DNA from: Cavia porcellus
Taxonomy: Eukaryota > Chordata > Mammalia > Rodentia > Caviidae
Length of the DNA: 64,000 bases
Direction: 5' to 3'
Assembly: GCF_034190915.1 (NCBI RefSeq)
Contig: NW_026947507.1
Coordinates: 31,548,001-31,612,000, forward strand
In this document: positions 25,000 through 37,279 of the stretch, one piece after another
Numbering within the stretch: position 1 is the stretch's first letter
How the letters are laid out: every line of letters starts with the position of its first letter
The notes under the pieces: model-generated
What the model was told of the DNA's origin: nothing
What the model saw: only the letters and a program-made list of their open reading frames with translations
Databases searched by the model: none
Position numbers and translations under genes: made by a program

Positions 25000-26440
25000 A
25001 TTTGTCTCAATCCTCCCAGGTAACAAATTACAGGAGGAATGAAACATCTTGAGTTCAACTTGGGTCCCCCAATCTAACCTCAGTTTCTGTGCCAAAGTAG
25101 CTTTTCAAAGATTAGAAACACGCCTTATTTTCCTGATGCAGCTTTCACTGAAGATTTGTCTTCTATGCTCATATTTTATTCTTACCTGTCTGCACATCTG
25201 AAAACTGGTGCTCTTTTAAATTCTATAAGAATCACAAATCTATTGGTGTAATAATCAATTATTTTGTAATTATATTCACATTTCCAGCCACTTGCTGGAT
25301 ACGTCCAGTGAAACATCTTTTAAAACACAAGGAATCACTGGGTGGATTCTGGCTGCTGGTTAACTAACAAGACATAGCCGGAGTTTTTAGAATTAAAGCA
25401 AACAGAAAAATCAGGAGTGTGCATTAAGAAAAACAAGTTATAACACTTGGCACTAATAGTTTGATTCCATATCAAAAATTAAAATACCCCCCCAAGTTGC
25501 TTTTATTGCTATATTTCCAGTGTGAAATTTGTAACACTGCACCTATGACAACACATTCAGAAACTGAACGTAATTTTTTTACTGTTATACTCAGAGCACT
25601 TGAGTGGTTCTCATTAGCTGAAGAAAACAATCCTTCCTTGTCTGACATCAGCTTGGCTTTTCAGACTAATCTCTGCCATTTCACTTATTATATTTTACAT
25701 TCTGACAGTTTGTGGGAGCAGGGGAGGAAAACTGTCTTTTTCCTCCAGCTATCTTAGGTACACTGGCCGGAGCTCCGCAAATAGGATTGACAAAAGACAG
25801 ATTACATGCAGATTTTTGTTTTCACATGTGCATAGGCGTTTTAAAGAAAGCACTCAAAGGGGAGGGTCCCAAAGGAGCAGGTAACATGAGGGTCTGTATA
25901 CCTAAGTTAGTGGTAAAAAGAGGGAGGGTAAAGGGCGCTTACAAAAAGGAAATGTTCTTCACGAAAGATAAATTGGTCTTTAGATGTCATGGCAATCTTG
26001 TGACAATGTCTGTTTGGTTGTGGTGCTGACTTTTCATCTCTAAGAAGATTAAAGCTGTGCCTCCGAAGCAGATTTATGACAATTAAATTCTGCAGCAAGC
26101 CTCTGCTTTTAGGCAGATAAACGATGTCAAGTGCTCAGATTCCTTCAGCTAAGAATAATTCTCATGCCAAAGGTGTATATTCTGGAGTGGCACATCCTGA
26201 CATTTTTCATCAGTTTCACTTCATTAAAGTTAGTTTATTGACCTTTAAATTGACTTCCTCCAATACTAACCTGGAAAATCCAATATTACTAGAACGTCTG
26301 ACTCAATTGCCCTTTCCAGCGCCAATCTCAGATAACTGTTCTTTTGTCTATTTCTTGGTGGTACTTCCGCTAGAGCTTTTTAGCACAGAACATCTGTGAT
26401 CATTCATTATGATCATTCACTTGTTTTATTTCTTCCTATT
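25000..26440. other. Mostly unallocated DNA, possible old LTR at 25710-26180
   Basis: No gene is supported. From about 25710 to 26180 the sequence is GC-richer, with overlapping short frames on both strands (for example plus 25712-26029 and minus 25907-26098). It has the texture of an old LTR, but I cannot name it. Confidence 0.35.
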
Positions 26441-26444
26441 AGTC

Positions 26445-26785
26445 ATGGCTATGGTTTGTGCGAGCTCATGTGTGAAATTATGGCCCTCAGGGCGGCACTA
26501 CTTGGTCAGATTTCTAGATGAGGACTTGTAGGAGTTCCTTAGGCTATTGGAAGGTATGCCCTTGAAGAGCACCATAACATCTTTCTCTTTCTCTTCCTCT
26601 TTGCTTTCTGGCTCATAACATAGGTGGCTTCCTCCACCATACAATCCCACCGTGATGCTCCTCTTCAGAGACCCAAAGTAATGAAACTGAAAACTTCAGA
26701 ACTATAATCCAAAATGGTATTTCCTGTTTGTAAGTTAATTGCCTGAGGTACCTCATTATAGTAACACAAAGATGACTTATATAAT
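26445..26785 (+). mobile_element. MaLR-type solo LTR
   Basis: It starts 'ctatggtttgtgcg' and contains 'attggaaggtatgccctt', 'ggctcataacataggtgg', 'gacccaaagtaatgaaac' and the end 'agtaacacaaagatgactta'. Same family layout as the 17.8 and 21.9 kb copies. Confidence 0.65.
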
Positions 26786-26789
26786 TAAT

Positions 26790-27830
26790 AAATTCCTTAG
26801 TGTGGCAGCCATATTTTACTCATATAACCTGGAATCCTCAATGTTCTTAAACATTTATTATAGTTTATTATAGTGCATATGGTAAAAATGTAAACAGTTG
26901 TAAATAGAATCATCTTTAAATTGTTTATAATGCACAACTCTGTACACAATTTTTATTATGTATTTGATGCAACAGAATCAGTATAATGTTGTAAAATTCT
27001 AAGAATTTTATTGGATAATTTCTTATATTTTCCCCTCAAGATTTTATTACATATATATTTTTATTCAATTAAGGTGTAGTTAGAATTTATAATAGAGTAC
27101 AATGATTTTGCTTACTCTCATTTAGTAGATAATACATTTATAATGATTTTTAATTTCTTGAATTAAAATCTTCAGACCTGCCAAGTATTATTATGTCCTT
27201 TCATTAGCATTTTGGCTGGAAATCTCTCCCTCTAGGCACATATGCGATTGTTATTTTTATGCATTAATTTGCATAACTACTTCACTATCTTTCACAGATG
27301 AAAGTCTTAAGATATTAACTTGACAAATATAATCAAGACCAGTACTTAGTGGGTTTGAAATTACTTAATAGAGATGATATTTTCATATCTATTTAGCCTT
27401 TAGTAGTTTTCAATAGTCTCCCCACCAAAGAGGCAATTAATTAAAATGATTTTAGATAATTTAATGAACTCACTTTTTTTCAAAAATAATTTACCTGTTT
27501 ACTTGATATTTTCAAATAACTCTGTGGTAGCATAAAATAGTTAGCATATGTATTTTCTTTAATATTTGTGTAACCTAAATATCCCAGCCTCACTAACCTA
27601 CACAGGAAACATTTTAACTTCCACTTTAATCCCTAAAGCCTCATATGCTTGGCTGCAAAGTTCCTTATCCTCATCTCCACTCAAATGGACCTCGGAGCTC
27701 TGCTTGCTGGTCTGGGTCACAACTCACTGGGTGAGGCTCCCTTGCCTCTGGCACAGTCAAATCCGTAGACAGAACAGCACCTCTGTTCCTGCTGCTCAAG
27801 AAAGATACTAGTGATGACAGAATTACTTGA
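26790..27830. other. AT-rich DNA, no gene seen
   Basis: Strongly AT-rich. The last 250 bp are GC-richer with an 81-codon plus frame (27566-27811) and no recognisable domain. Confidence 0.45.
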
Positions 27831-27835
27831 CTGAG

Positions 27836-28215
27836 TTCGTTACTTGTGTCATTACTGGGACGAAATACCAGATCCTCAAGTTTAACGGAAAAAGGTTGAG
27901 CTCTCAGTTTGTAGAGGTTTCAGTTCACAGTTAGCTGCCTCCAGGGCAGGATGGCATGGCAGAGGGGCACTGCAGGGTAAGACAGGCAGAAGACAGCAAG
28001 CAGGAAACGACAGCATCAGCTTTTTTCTACACCTTATTTGTTCTGTGTGACCTACCCAGCTTACGGCAAGCGTCAAATCAATCAGTCAACTAATTTAGTA
28101 ATCACATACACTTAATCCCAGCATCACACACTCTAGACACAGCCACCTCTAAAAAAAAATAAGCCCACCTGTGACCACATGAGGGTTTTGGAGACATCTA
28201 GACATAAACCGTAAC
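27836..28215 (-). mobile_element. MaLR-type solo LTR (antisense)
   Basis: Read on the plus strand it has the antisense pattern 'gggacgaaataccagatc', 'cagtttgtagaggtttcagt', 'tgcctccagggcaggatgg' and ends 'gacataaaccgtaaca'. The same pattern recurs at 43.5 and 59.6 kb. Minus frame 27882-28076 lies inside it. Confidence 0.7.
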
Positions 28216-28639
28216 ACTGACTTAGGCACTGTGAGCTGAGGTTGACTTACAGAACGTGTTGACGAAGAAAAATCAGACCTTCTATCTCACACTCAGTTGT
28301 GTCTCACAGTGTTTGCTTACATAGAAGAATGTTGCAGAGTCCATGAAAAAAGCTCCTTTAACTCCCACACAGCTCCTTCTGCATAAAGCACACAGACACA
28401 GTTAAAACTGGTATGTACTTAAGATGCAGCTTTACTTTCACTCTGAGTCTTGCTTAATATCTGGATGATTGTTGCAGGTGCTACCTCTTCCAATAGCAAG
28501 TTCAGTATCAGAATCCCCATTATCTCCCAAGCATGTAACAGCTGTTAGGGTTTCTATCACACTTGTCTTGTTAATGCCCAAGTCTGACCTCCACTCAAAA
28601 CATTCTTCAAAATCTCTATCAATTAATGCAAATAAATAA

Positions 28640-28845
28640 CTAATGACTGTTATGAATTGTGCTGCTATAAACATGATTACATATGTATCTCTGAAATATT
28701 ATTTCCTTAACCCTTTTAGGATGATGCTTAGGAGAATAGCTGGATCAAATGGAAATTCTAGTTTTAGTTTTTTGAGGAATCTCTATAGTAATTTCCATCA
28801 TGGTTTTACTAGTTTACATTTCCACCAATGTTGTAGAAGGGTTTC
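28640..28845 (-). mobile_element. L1 ORF2 C-terminal scrap
   Basis: 'Gaattgtgctgctataaac', 'gctggatcaaatggaaatt', 'gaggaatctctatagtaat' and 'catttccaccaatgttgtag' are antisense L1. Both ends are truncated: the A-rich 3' tail is missing at the left. The minus frame 28438-28674 starts with MFIAAQFI, an L1 ORF2 phrase, then runs into unrelated DNA. Confidence 0.8.
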
Positions 28846-28849
28846 TAAA

Positions 28850-29980
28850 AAGACAACAGCAATAAATTCCCATGTGAACTACACAGTGAAAATACAAATA
28901 TACTCTGCAACAAAAATAATCTTCGCTTCAATTCTGACACCTAAGGTAGCCTTCACACATGAAAACAACAAGTTCCATACACAAGTATCCACTTACACTG
29001 ATGGCACTTAGGTTTTGTTTTTCTGTCTTTTTTACTGCGATGTACTTAACATTTTGCTGCCCTTCCTGTTTTCTTAGGAGGCTCTTCTGATGTTTGACCT
29101 GTCTGTTCACCAGTCTGCTTCAGAATTCTTTTGCAGAGTTCTTTGTGCAGACAATATTGTTCTTCCTCTGTTGTAACTGATCTTGTATCCAGTCTCCATC
29201 TTCTAAGATATTCTTCTGTGATATTCTGCTCTTGCTAGTTTCTTTGTAAACTATGCAACTATTTATACCTGACATATTTGAGTAAAACAACTAGTGGCCA
29301 ATGCTTTGTGTTTCAAGTGACTTCCTACTTGCTGTTTAGCTCACTAACATCTATTTTGCTTTTCACTTTGCTGCAAAATGTGACCTTTTCTGGCTTCCTG
29401 TTGAGTATCTACTGTCATTCTTATCATCATGGTGTAATGTTGACATTGTCAATACTACTTTGTTTTCTCCACCATATAGGAAGCCAATGTTGTCTTTCTA
29501 AAAATCCAGAGACCATACTATACATTTTTCTATTGTGAACTTGCAACATTTCATCAGGAATCTCTGTTTTGTTCTAGTGAATAGTTTGTGTGCTGGTCTA
29601 CTGGGTTTTTCTGGGCAAATATAAGATGAATAGGTAACTATGAACAATTGTTTGATGTGATAGTTCTGTGAATTTTTGAAATAGGTTTGACAAGTCTGTA
29701 TGCAGCATTATTATTGCACAAATAAAGGCCTGGAGGCTGAGTTTCAGGATAAATTTCTAATGTCAGTGTAAAATGTTTTTGCATCTACCAGGGTATATAA
29801 TTTTTATACCATATTTTTAAGAGTAATTTGGCTTAAATTGCCAAATCTACAAAAATTATAAAATGCTGCAAGTTGTTCATCAATTATCATGTATTCAGAT
29901 GGTGTACAAATTTCTGGACAGTTTAAAACAAAGCTTTTCAAAAATGAGCAAATAACTCCCAAATTGCTGGACTTTTTTCC
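28850..29980. other. Unique-looking DNA, no gene seen
   Basis: No gene or named repeat. T-rich and C-rich stretches give hydrophobic short frames (for example plus 29278-29538) without family resemblance. Confidence 0.45.
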
Positions 29981-29992
29981 TTCTTGGCAGGT

Positions 29993-30161
29993 TTTTTATG
30001 GTTTTTGGTTTTTATTTTTGTTTTTTGGGGACAGAGGCTTGCTTTGTAATTTAGGCTGGCCTTGAACTCACTGTGTAGCCCAGGCTGACCTTGAACTTGT
30101 GGTGATTCTTCTGTCTCAGCCTACCTAATGCTGGGATTGCAGGTAGGTGCCACCATGCCTA
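29993..30161 (-). mobile_element. B1-type SINE with exact target duplication
   Basis: The reverse complement of a B1: a T-rich tail, then 'ctggccttgaactcactgtg', 'tagcccaggctgaccttgaa', 'gtctcagcctacctaatgc' and 'tgggattgcaggtaggtgcc'. The doubled 'aggctg(g/a)ccttgaact' block is the internal duplication typical of many rodent B1 copies. Flanks TCTTGGCAGGT at 29982-29992 and 30162-30172 are identical. Confidence 0.92.
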
Positions 30162-30568
30162 TCTTGGCAGGTGTTTTTGGTTCGTTTGCTTGTTTATTTT
30201 TTTGAAAAACATAGGAAATTTTGAAGGAAACCAAAATTCTTCAATGTCACCATGATTCTAAAACCATACAGGTACCATCCATCACTTCTCCATAAATCCT
30301 GCTCTATATAACCTAACGATGAAGGTTTTTAGTTCAGACAGTGAAATGTCATGATAAACATATTTTTGAGTATTATTATTGGTATATATAGAGGGTTTTA
30401 CTTGTATTTCATTATTAGTGTATTTTGCAGTATCTTGTAGGATATCTGTTACAAATAATTTCGAACATTGAATCACAGTATTGTCGTTGCCAGGCTCACC
30501 CCTGTCAAAAACCTAATAACATTCTCTCACCTAGTGCTAACTTGGATCATTGTGGTATACATGACCAT

Positions 30569-30649
30569 CTGGTTTTTTAACCAGGAATCAAAATCACAAC
30601 TTCATGCTTGCCAGACAGGCGATGTGCCACTGAACCATATCCCTGGCCC
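30569..30649 (-). mobile_element. ID-type SINE with exact target duplication
   Basis: A short T tail, then 'accaggaatcaaaatcacaa' (antisense B box), 'gcttgccagacaggcgatg' and 'ccactgaaccatatccctgg' (antisense A box). The flanks TACATGACCAT at 30558-30568 and 30650-30660 are identical. Confidence 0.9.
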
Positions 30650-30660
30650 TACATGACCAT

Positions 30661-33220
30661 TTGTAACAATTCAATTTGTCAAATATTTACTTACATTGCT
30701 GTTTTCTTCCTAATCTGAATCCAGGTCTTGGTTTCCTGTTTCTCTGTCTGTCATTTCTTGCTCTGTCTCACCGTCAGTTTCTTTGGCTCACATGAGCCAC
30801 ATTACCACCTTCTCCCAAAGTTCTAAAACTGGTTTTTCATAGGTCATTATACTGAATTGGGCTAATTCTACAAGAAAAAGCAAAAGAAAACTTTTAAAAA
30901 AATGAATTAAAGTGCACAAAATATTTATATGGAGAATAGTACGGATAACTCTCACCTGTTACTACTTAACACATGCGCATACATCTTGCCATTTGTCTAC
31001 CAAGTGGGTGAACACAATAATACCTTCCTGTATTTCCCCCAGCACAGCCACTGTGACACACATTCAGCATCTGTTATTTTTCATCATAAAATTATGGCAT
31101 ATGTATCTGTCATCCAAGAGGCACCACTTATTGTGCACTTTATTTCTATTATTGTTACACTGTGATATATAATAAAATATTTGTTCAACTCACTATAATA
31201 CAGAATCAGTGAGAGTCCTGAGCTTGTTTTCTTGCAACCAGGCTCATCTAGGTATGACAGGAGACAATGACACCCAACATGTATTATTTAGATCCAGTCT
31301 ACTCTGCAATCTTATTTTGATTGCTATCACTGCAGAAAATTCTTCTTCACAAACATGGAATGCTGAAAATCTTGGTACAAAGCCTGCCATCAGATTCAGT
31401 TTAGTTGTCAGTTTCCATTCACTGATAACCCTGCCAGCTTGATATGAGTCTGCAAGCATTGATTTACCCTGGGTTCTATGCAGTGAAACCTCTGTGCTAA
31501 TGCTAATCTGTATTTGCAGCCACTCCCTGGTGTTAATATCACCATCTCAGCTCCACTTCAGATCATCAGGCATCAGATTCTCATATGGAGCATGCAACTT
31601 AGTTCTCTCTAATGAACAGTTCATAGTAAAGTTTGTGCTTCTATGAGGATCTGATGTCTCCACTGATCTGACAGGAGGTGGAACTCAGGCAGTAATCTGA
31701 GCAGTGGGGAGTGGCAGTAAATATAGATGAATCTTTCCTTGGTTGCCTACTGTTCATCTCCTGCTGAATAGCCTGGTTCCTAACGGGCTGTATATGAATA
31801 TTCATCCTTTGGCCCAGGAGCTAGGGACCCCTGAATTAATATATGTGTAAATAATAGAACTGTGCCTTGTATGTAACATATCATCAATGAAAAATACGTA
31901 TTTTTATTCTTACTCATGTGGCTTGAACTTAAAGCAACCCAAAATTTTAGGTGTACTCAAAACTTCTTTCTTTGACTATGATGTTATTCTCGTCACACAT
32001 GCCCCTTTCCTTAAATCTGATTTAGAACATTCCATAGTCATGACAGTCTGCCCAAACACAGCTTTTCCAGGATTTATTTCTAAGTCTCTGTAGCTGCAGA
32101 TCTATTCCTTCTCTATTATGCATCCATATTTCATTTATGGAAATTATTGGTTTTTGTCTATTTTATGCATACTTATGCATGTCTTTATCTATAATATAAG
32201 TTATTTGACATTATAGATTCTGCTCTTGATTGTATCCTACCATGGCTATCATTTCAATAATAAAAATCAGTAGCATTGAACAAAAAATTAGACCTTGGTT
32301 GAAAGAACCCATCATGTGTGGTGAAAAATCTATAACAGGTATATTTGGGACCAAAAGTTAATTATGACTAATAAATTATTTACAGATTTGTTTGGAAAAC
32401 TGTGAAATGAAACAGTAGTCTCTTGCTAAAGGAAAAGATATAAATATGAATGCTCCCAGAATTTTAAATTTAATAGACCAAATAAATTTTTAAAAAATCA
32501 GGAAGAAATTAATATCATATTGTCAAGTAAATAAAAACAAAAAAGAAGATGTTAAACACTGGCCACTGGAGCAACATTCATAAATAATGTTGAAAGAGGA
32601 GAAAGGAGACATCTCTGAATTGGAAAGCATCATTTACATTGAGTACATTTACACTATTTCTTATTTCTCTCCATCTGTTGCAATGTTTTTGTTGAAAACT
32701 GGTCCTTTAAACTAATCACATCATTTCTGGAATGAGATTCTGGCCCTACCAGGATTTGTTTTAGATGCTGTTTAATATTCTTGCTACTGGATTTTTTTTT
32801 GTTTTTGTTTTCATTTACTGACCTTCCTGAACTAATTTTACGAAGTCTGTATTATTTATCCCATGCAGTTTCTGAGTCTCTTTTTTCGTTAGCTTATGGG
32901 TCAGCTAAGGATTGTACAAAGAAGTGCTTAGTTCCCTTGAATCAATAACTCTCTCAGCCTTTGTCAAAGGTTATATGTGCATGATGGGTTTTGCCTTGTG
33001 GTTTTTGCTGGGAAATCCACAACTTTGCCTTAATCTTCACTTTCTGTTTGTATGAAATTTCAAAGATAAAGTAAAGCTGAGAGATAAAGGTCTTCTAACA
33101 TCTACTGAGTTATGCAAACATCTCTCTCTATATATATATTTGCATCACCTTCTGGATTTCTAGGAATATGTTGAGGTTTTTTCAGAGCTCCTGTGGGACA
33201 ATTTATTACCCAGCCTGGCC
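30661..33220. other. Mostly unique DNA, no gene seen
   Basis: No gene is supported. AT-rich throughout, with no repeat that I can assign with confidence. Short overlapping frames at 30912-31172 and 31209-31459 are not gene-like. Confidence 0.45.
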
Positions 33221-33221
33221 T

Positions 33222-33245
33222 CCTCTGTCTCTGTCTCTGTCTCTG

Positions 33246-33299
<54 letters not shown>

Positions 33300-33345
33300 C
33301 CCTTTCTTCCCTCCCTCCCTGCCTCCCTCCCTCTCTCCTATCATT
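33222..33345. repeat. TC microsatellite and pyrimidine tract
   Basis: Imperfect TCTCTG units (33222-33247) lead into a pure TC run of about 50 bp (to about 33297), then C/T-rich CCCTCCCTGCC-type sequence. The whole block is almost all pyrimidine on the plus strand. The arginine/glutamate minus frame and serine/leucine plus frame across it are artefacts. Confidence 0.95.
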
Positions 33346-33349
33346 TTGC

Positions 33350-34825
33350 TCACTCTTTGATTGTTCACAATTGATTACTACCTTAGACAGTTGTAATGAT
33401 AAATTTATCCTACTGATTATATTTGGCAGGCTGGCTAAGGAAAAGTACTATTTGTGCAGAATAAGTTCTGTGTCAAGAGAAATAATGATTAGTGTTTCAA
33501 GTGGAAGTTTCAAAAGAGCATCCAATGAGACTGAATAATAAAAGATATTAAAAAATGGTACTCTTCAGGGCACTCTTAATCAAACTTGCATCCTCCAGTG
33601 GCTACTAGGTTGCTGGGTTTCCTAGCTGTCATTATTGCAAGTTGTTTGTTTTTAAGGCTACTTGGGGGCTGAGAATAGTAACATGGAAACAGGTCATATG
33701 AAATCACCACAGGACTCACTCTTCCTACTGAGATTGAGTCATTTTCTTTCCATCAGTACTCTATACCTGGTTTCAAGTCTTTGATTAATTTCTAGAGTTC
33801 TAAAAAGGTGATTTTTGTCGATTTTTGCCTTGTTTTCATTGCTTTTGTAGAGCTATGAAATTTTGGAGACCCTTACTGTACTAGTCCAGAAATGTTTCCT
33901 TAATAATTTACTTGTAAAATAAAAGTTCCAATGACTAAAGTGAAATCCTTTTATCAATTTTTTAAGTATAACTATTTGTTCATAGCATTCACTATGTTTT
34001 GCAGTTAAGTTTCTAACATGCTAAAATGAGAAATATACTTAATGTACTACGGGAAAAACTTGGAAATAAACTTTCCAATGTAAAAACTAATCATTGTTAG
34101 TCTTATTAAAATAACTACATAACTTAAAGGACTAAATTAAAATTTCAGTCTTTACATTTCAAGGGTAAAATCACATCAGAAATAAAGAATCTTTTATCAC
34201 GTGGTTAAATACCAGATTTAAAATTTATAAAATGTAAATATTTGTCATTTTTGCTACCCGGTATCTAAATTTATCACCTGTTTAGGGGAAGTCCAATAGT
34301 TGGGAGGAAGCATATCAGCACTAAAGTATTTCTATCACTACAAAAAAAGAAAATGAGCAAAATGTCACTAGAAATAATAGTCTAAAAGCCTCCAAAATGT
34401 GATGAAAATGACCTATACATCCAAAAGGCTCAATAAGTAGGATAAGCTCTAATAAATTCGGACTATAACCGTCATAATCAAAATTCTTTATCTTTTAACA
34501 TTTTGATTACGATGAGAATCATTATCACATACAATCATTTCAATAAGTATAGCAGCTGGCCCCTTATAGAAAGTAGATTCTCTAAGTGTTATGCAATGAA
34601 ATTGAAAATCAGCATCATCAACCTTTGGGAAATTTAAAAATATGTGGAAATTAAATAACATTAAGTAACTAACAGGTGAGGAAAGAACTTACATAGGAAA
34701 TTTAAAAGCACTAAACTCACACTAACTTTTAAAAATCAGTCAGTAAAGCCACAAAGAGAAATATGTCACATCTCATTCTGTGAAGCCATACCAGCCGATA
34801 ATGAAATAAATGAGACTAACTTTAT
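33350..34825. other. AT-rich DNA, no feature seen
   Basis: No gene or repeat that I can name. Confidence 0.45.
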
Positions 34826-34829
34826 AAAT

Positions 34830-35180
34830 AAATAACTTATTTCGCTCACCGTTCTGGAGATCCGAAGGCTTGGCATAAGCATCAGCCCGGCTCTGGTGAA
34901 CGTTTCAAGGCAGACGGTAAGAGTGCATGTGAGAGAAAAACACAAAAAGTCAAAGCCAGTTACTCAGGAATCAGGCTGTTTTTTTTTTTCATAAAAACCC
35001 TTTCTGGAGAATTAACGCACGTTCCCATGACAAACTCCTTAACACCTGAGGGGGAACCCCAGGCACCGGGGGCATTCCACTCCATCCCAGCTCTCACAGG
35101 TCCCATTGCTCCTCAGCATTGCTGCTGAGACAAAACTTCCCTGAGGGAGATGCTCAAACTGAATCCAACCCTGTAATAAG
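34830..35180 (-). mobile_element. MaLR-type LTR (antisense)
   Basis: 'Aacttatttcgctcaccgt' and 'tctggagatccgaaggcttg' at the left are the antisense form of the polyadenylation end of MLT1/MST-like LTRs. 'Cccatgacaaactccttaac' and 'gagatgctcaaactgaatcc' continue the order. The middle is interrupted by a T-run at about 34978-34990. Confidence 0.6.
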
Positions 35181-35278
35181 AATGCATAATGTTTCTTTCT
35201 AAATATTCTGTATTTTTAACTTTTAAATTGGCATACATTTACCCAAGTAAATTATTCCATTCACTGTTGGTCAATATA

Positions 35279-35304
35279 ATTATGCTTAATCATTATGCTT
35301 AATC
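35279..35304. repeat. 13-bp direct duplication
   Basis: ATTATGCTTAATC occurs twice back to back at 35279-35291 and 35292-35304. A simple tandem duplication. Confidence 0.9.
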
Positions 35305-35572
35305 ATTTATTCACTTAACTCTGCTGTATCAAGTTATGCTTGCTAAAATTTTCAAGTGATATCAAATACATGTAAATAAATTGAAATATATCCACATTAG
35401 CAAAAAAAGCATAAAATTTTCTATTAATTATTGGAGCCATGATTTTGTTTAATACTCAGTCATAGGTGTATAATTCAAATTACACGATCCACGGTACCAA
35501 AAAAATTACATTAATTCTTACATAAAATAGGGACACAGCCATTCTAATTTCAAAATAAAAACATTTGTTTTA

Positions 35573-35811
35573 GCCAGCCATAGTTGTACATGTCTGTAAT
35601 TCCAGCACTCTGGTAGAGACAGGAAAATTCGAGTCCAGTCTGGAAAATGTCCCAACTTGGAAACTTAGTGATGCCTTTTGCACAATTAAAATTTAAGAAA
35701 GATTAAAAATGAAGCTCTGCTCAAAGGTCTTAAGTCCAAACCCCAGTGCCACGTAGCAAAAAGGGAAAAGGTTTTACTTAGCCAAGAAAAAAAAAAAAAA
35801 AAAAAAAAAGC
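35573..35811 (+). mobile_element. Dimeric B1+ID-type SINE with long poly(A)
   Basis: The left half is B1-like ('agccatagttgtacatgtc', 'gtaattccagcactctgg', 'tcgagtccagtctgg', 'acttagtgatgcc'). The right half is ID-like and ends 'aagtccaaaccccagtgcc', the sense B box. After a short spacer there is an A-run of about 24-27. B1/ID dimers of this layout are known in sciurognath rodents. Exact edges are uncertain because the target duplication is not clear. Confidence 0.65.
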
Positions 35812-36595
35812 AACAGCAACCACAGCAAAGGCAGTAGAAATTGTTCTATCTATATCTGACATAAGTTTATTTTCTTTCTTTGAAAATATAAATGTCAAAG
35901 AATGAACTCCTAATATTTCTAAACTGGGAAAATCAGCATAGACAATTTGTTTCAAAAAATATTGGGTAGCTAGGCTACACAGTAATGATTCGTTGATGTT
36001 TTAGCCACCTGGGAAATGTGGGTGGTGTGGGTTCTGTAAATAACTTTTTATTTTGTCCTGGGAGAGGAATAGTGTATGCCATGCCAATGTTCCTTTGATA
36101 TTCTCTTAAATGCCAAATCCATCATTTTTTTTATCATTGTCATGTTTAATACTGATGAATTCAGCCCAAGGGTATGAAATGATATCATGACATACAATAG
36201 TTCAGTTATTTCAGTGTTCATACAGTGATGTAGAATAATAGAAATGAGAATTAGGTGACAGTAGCTTGTATTTTTCATTATTATCTTTTGAGTTGTGTAT
36301 CATCCATAGCAACAAGTAACACTATGGTTATAGTCATTCTTTTCATAGGGTTCCCTTAAAAAGTAGATGAAAGTTATCAATACGAATGTATTTCAACTAC
36401 AAAATTATATAGTCTGAAGTACACAACTCACAACATCGCATTTATCTTTTGAAAGCTACCTCTCAATCACAATCTCACTGTGTCTTACTCTAAGCATCTT
36501 ATACTGCTTAATTTTAATTAGCTACTTTCTAAATGTCACAGATTCAGCAGAGGGCTTTGAATGATGAGCCTATCCTCTTAAAAGATAAATAAAAC
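35812..36595. other. Unique-looking DNA, no gene seen
   Basis: AT-rich with no named repeat. Short minus frames are not gene-like. Confidence 0.45.
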
Positions 36596-36655
36596 AGTTT
36601 AACTACTCTACCAGAATTTTAAATTAGTTTAACTACTCTACCAGAATTTTAAAAT
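36596..36655. repeat. 30-bp tandem duplication
   Basis: Two adjacent copies (36596-36625 and 36626-36655), with the phrase 'aactactctaccagaatttt' repeated exactly 30 bp apart. Confidence 0.92.
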
Positions 36656-36680
36656 GAGTCTTTGTTATCTCTTAAATTTT

Positions 36681-36755
36681 ATTTATACAATCCTAAAATA
36701 AAAAGTATTGCAAGTATTTATACAATCCCAAAATAAAGAGAAAAAGTATTGAAAT
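36681..36755. repeat. 35-bp tandem duplication
   Basis: 'Atttatacaatcc' plus 'aaaataaa' and 'aaaagtattg' recur with a 35-bp offset (36681 and 36716). The second copy carries a small insertion ('agag'). Confidence 0.85.
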
Positions 36756-37084
36756 ATATGTATAATTTAATATCAACTATCAAACTGGATCAATAAAGAA
36801 AATGTATTTCATCTTTTCTCATTCTAGATATATTAAAAATTCATATATAAATTAGATTTGAAGATATTCAAATTTTGTACCACACTCACTTTTAAAGCAA
36901 AGCTTAAAATATCCTGTGATTACAAATTCAAAACAATAAAAAGTGCCAACAAAAGCCATCTGTTGCTCCACCAAATTCAGAATCAACAAATACTAAAGAT
37001 ATTTACTCGGTCACTCAATCATTCACTAATTAATCTTAATAACTGTTTGTCAAGCACCTATTATGTCAGATAAATATGTGGAAC

Positions 37085-37275
37085 ATTTTGGCCAACTACA
37101 AGACTCATTTAATAATATTAATGATTAATGAGTTCTTTGGTGGGGCAGACACTGTGTAGTGCTGGTTCCATTTTACAGATAATGAAAAAAACAGAGTGCT
37201 GAGGTCACTTACCCAAAACTACAGGTTTAGAAATGCAGGGATTGAATTCTAGCACTGACAAGCTGACTTTGAAGA
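37085..37275 (+). repeat. MIR-type SINE remnant
   Basis: 'Ggttccattttacagataa', 'gctgaggtcacttacccaaa' and 'gggattgaattctagcactg' follow the sense MIR 3' half. Upstream (about 37010-37070) is an L2-tail-like phrase in antisense ('tgtcaagcacctattatgtc'). Confidence 0.65.
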
Positions 37276-37279
37276 CTTC

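Noticed and set aside
33102..33374. Arg/Glu-rich minus and Ser/Leu-rich plus frames
   Set aside because: Direct translation of the TC microsatellite.
36596..36755. CRISPR-like array
   Set aside because: Only two copies each of two different units, directly adjacent without spacers, in a mammalian genome.
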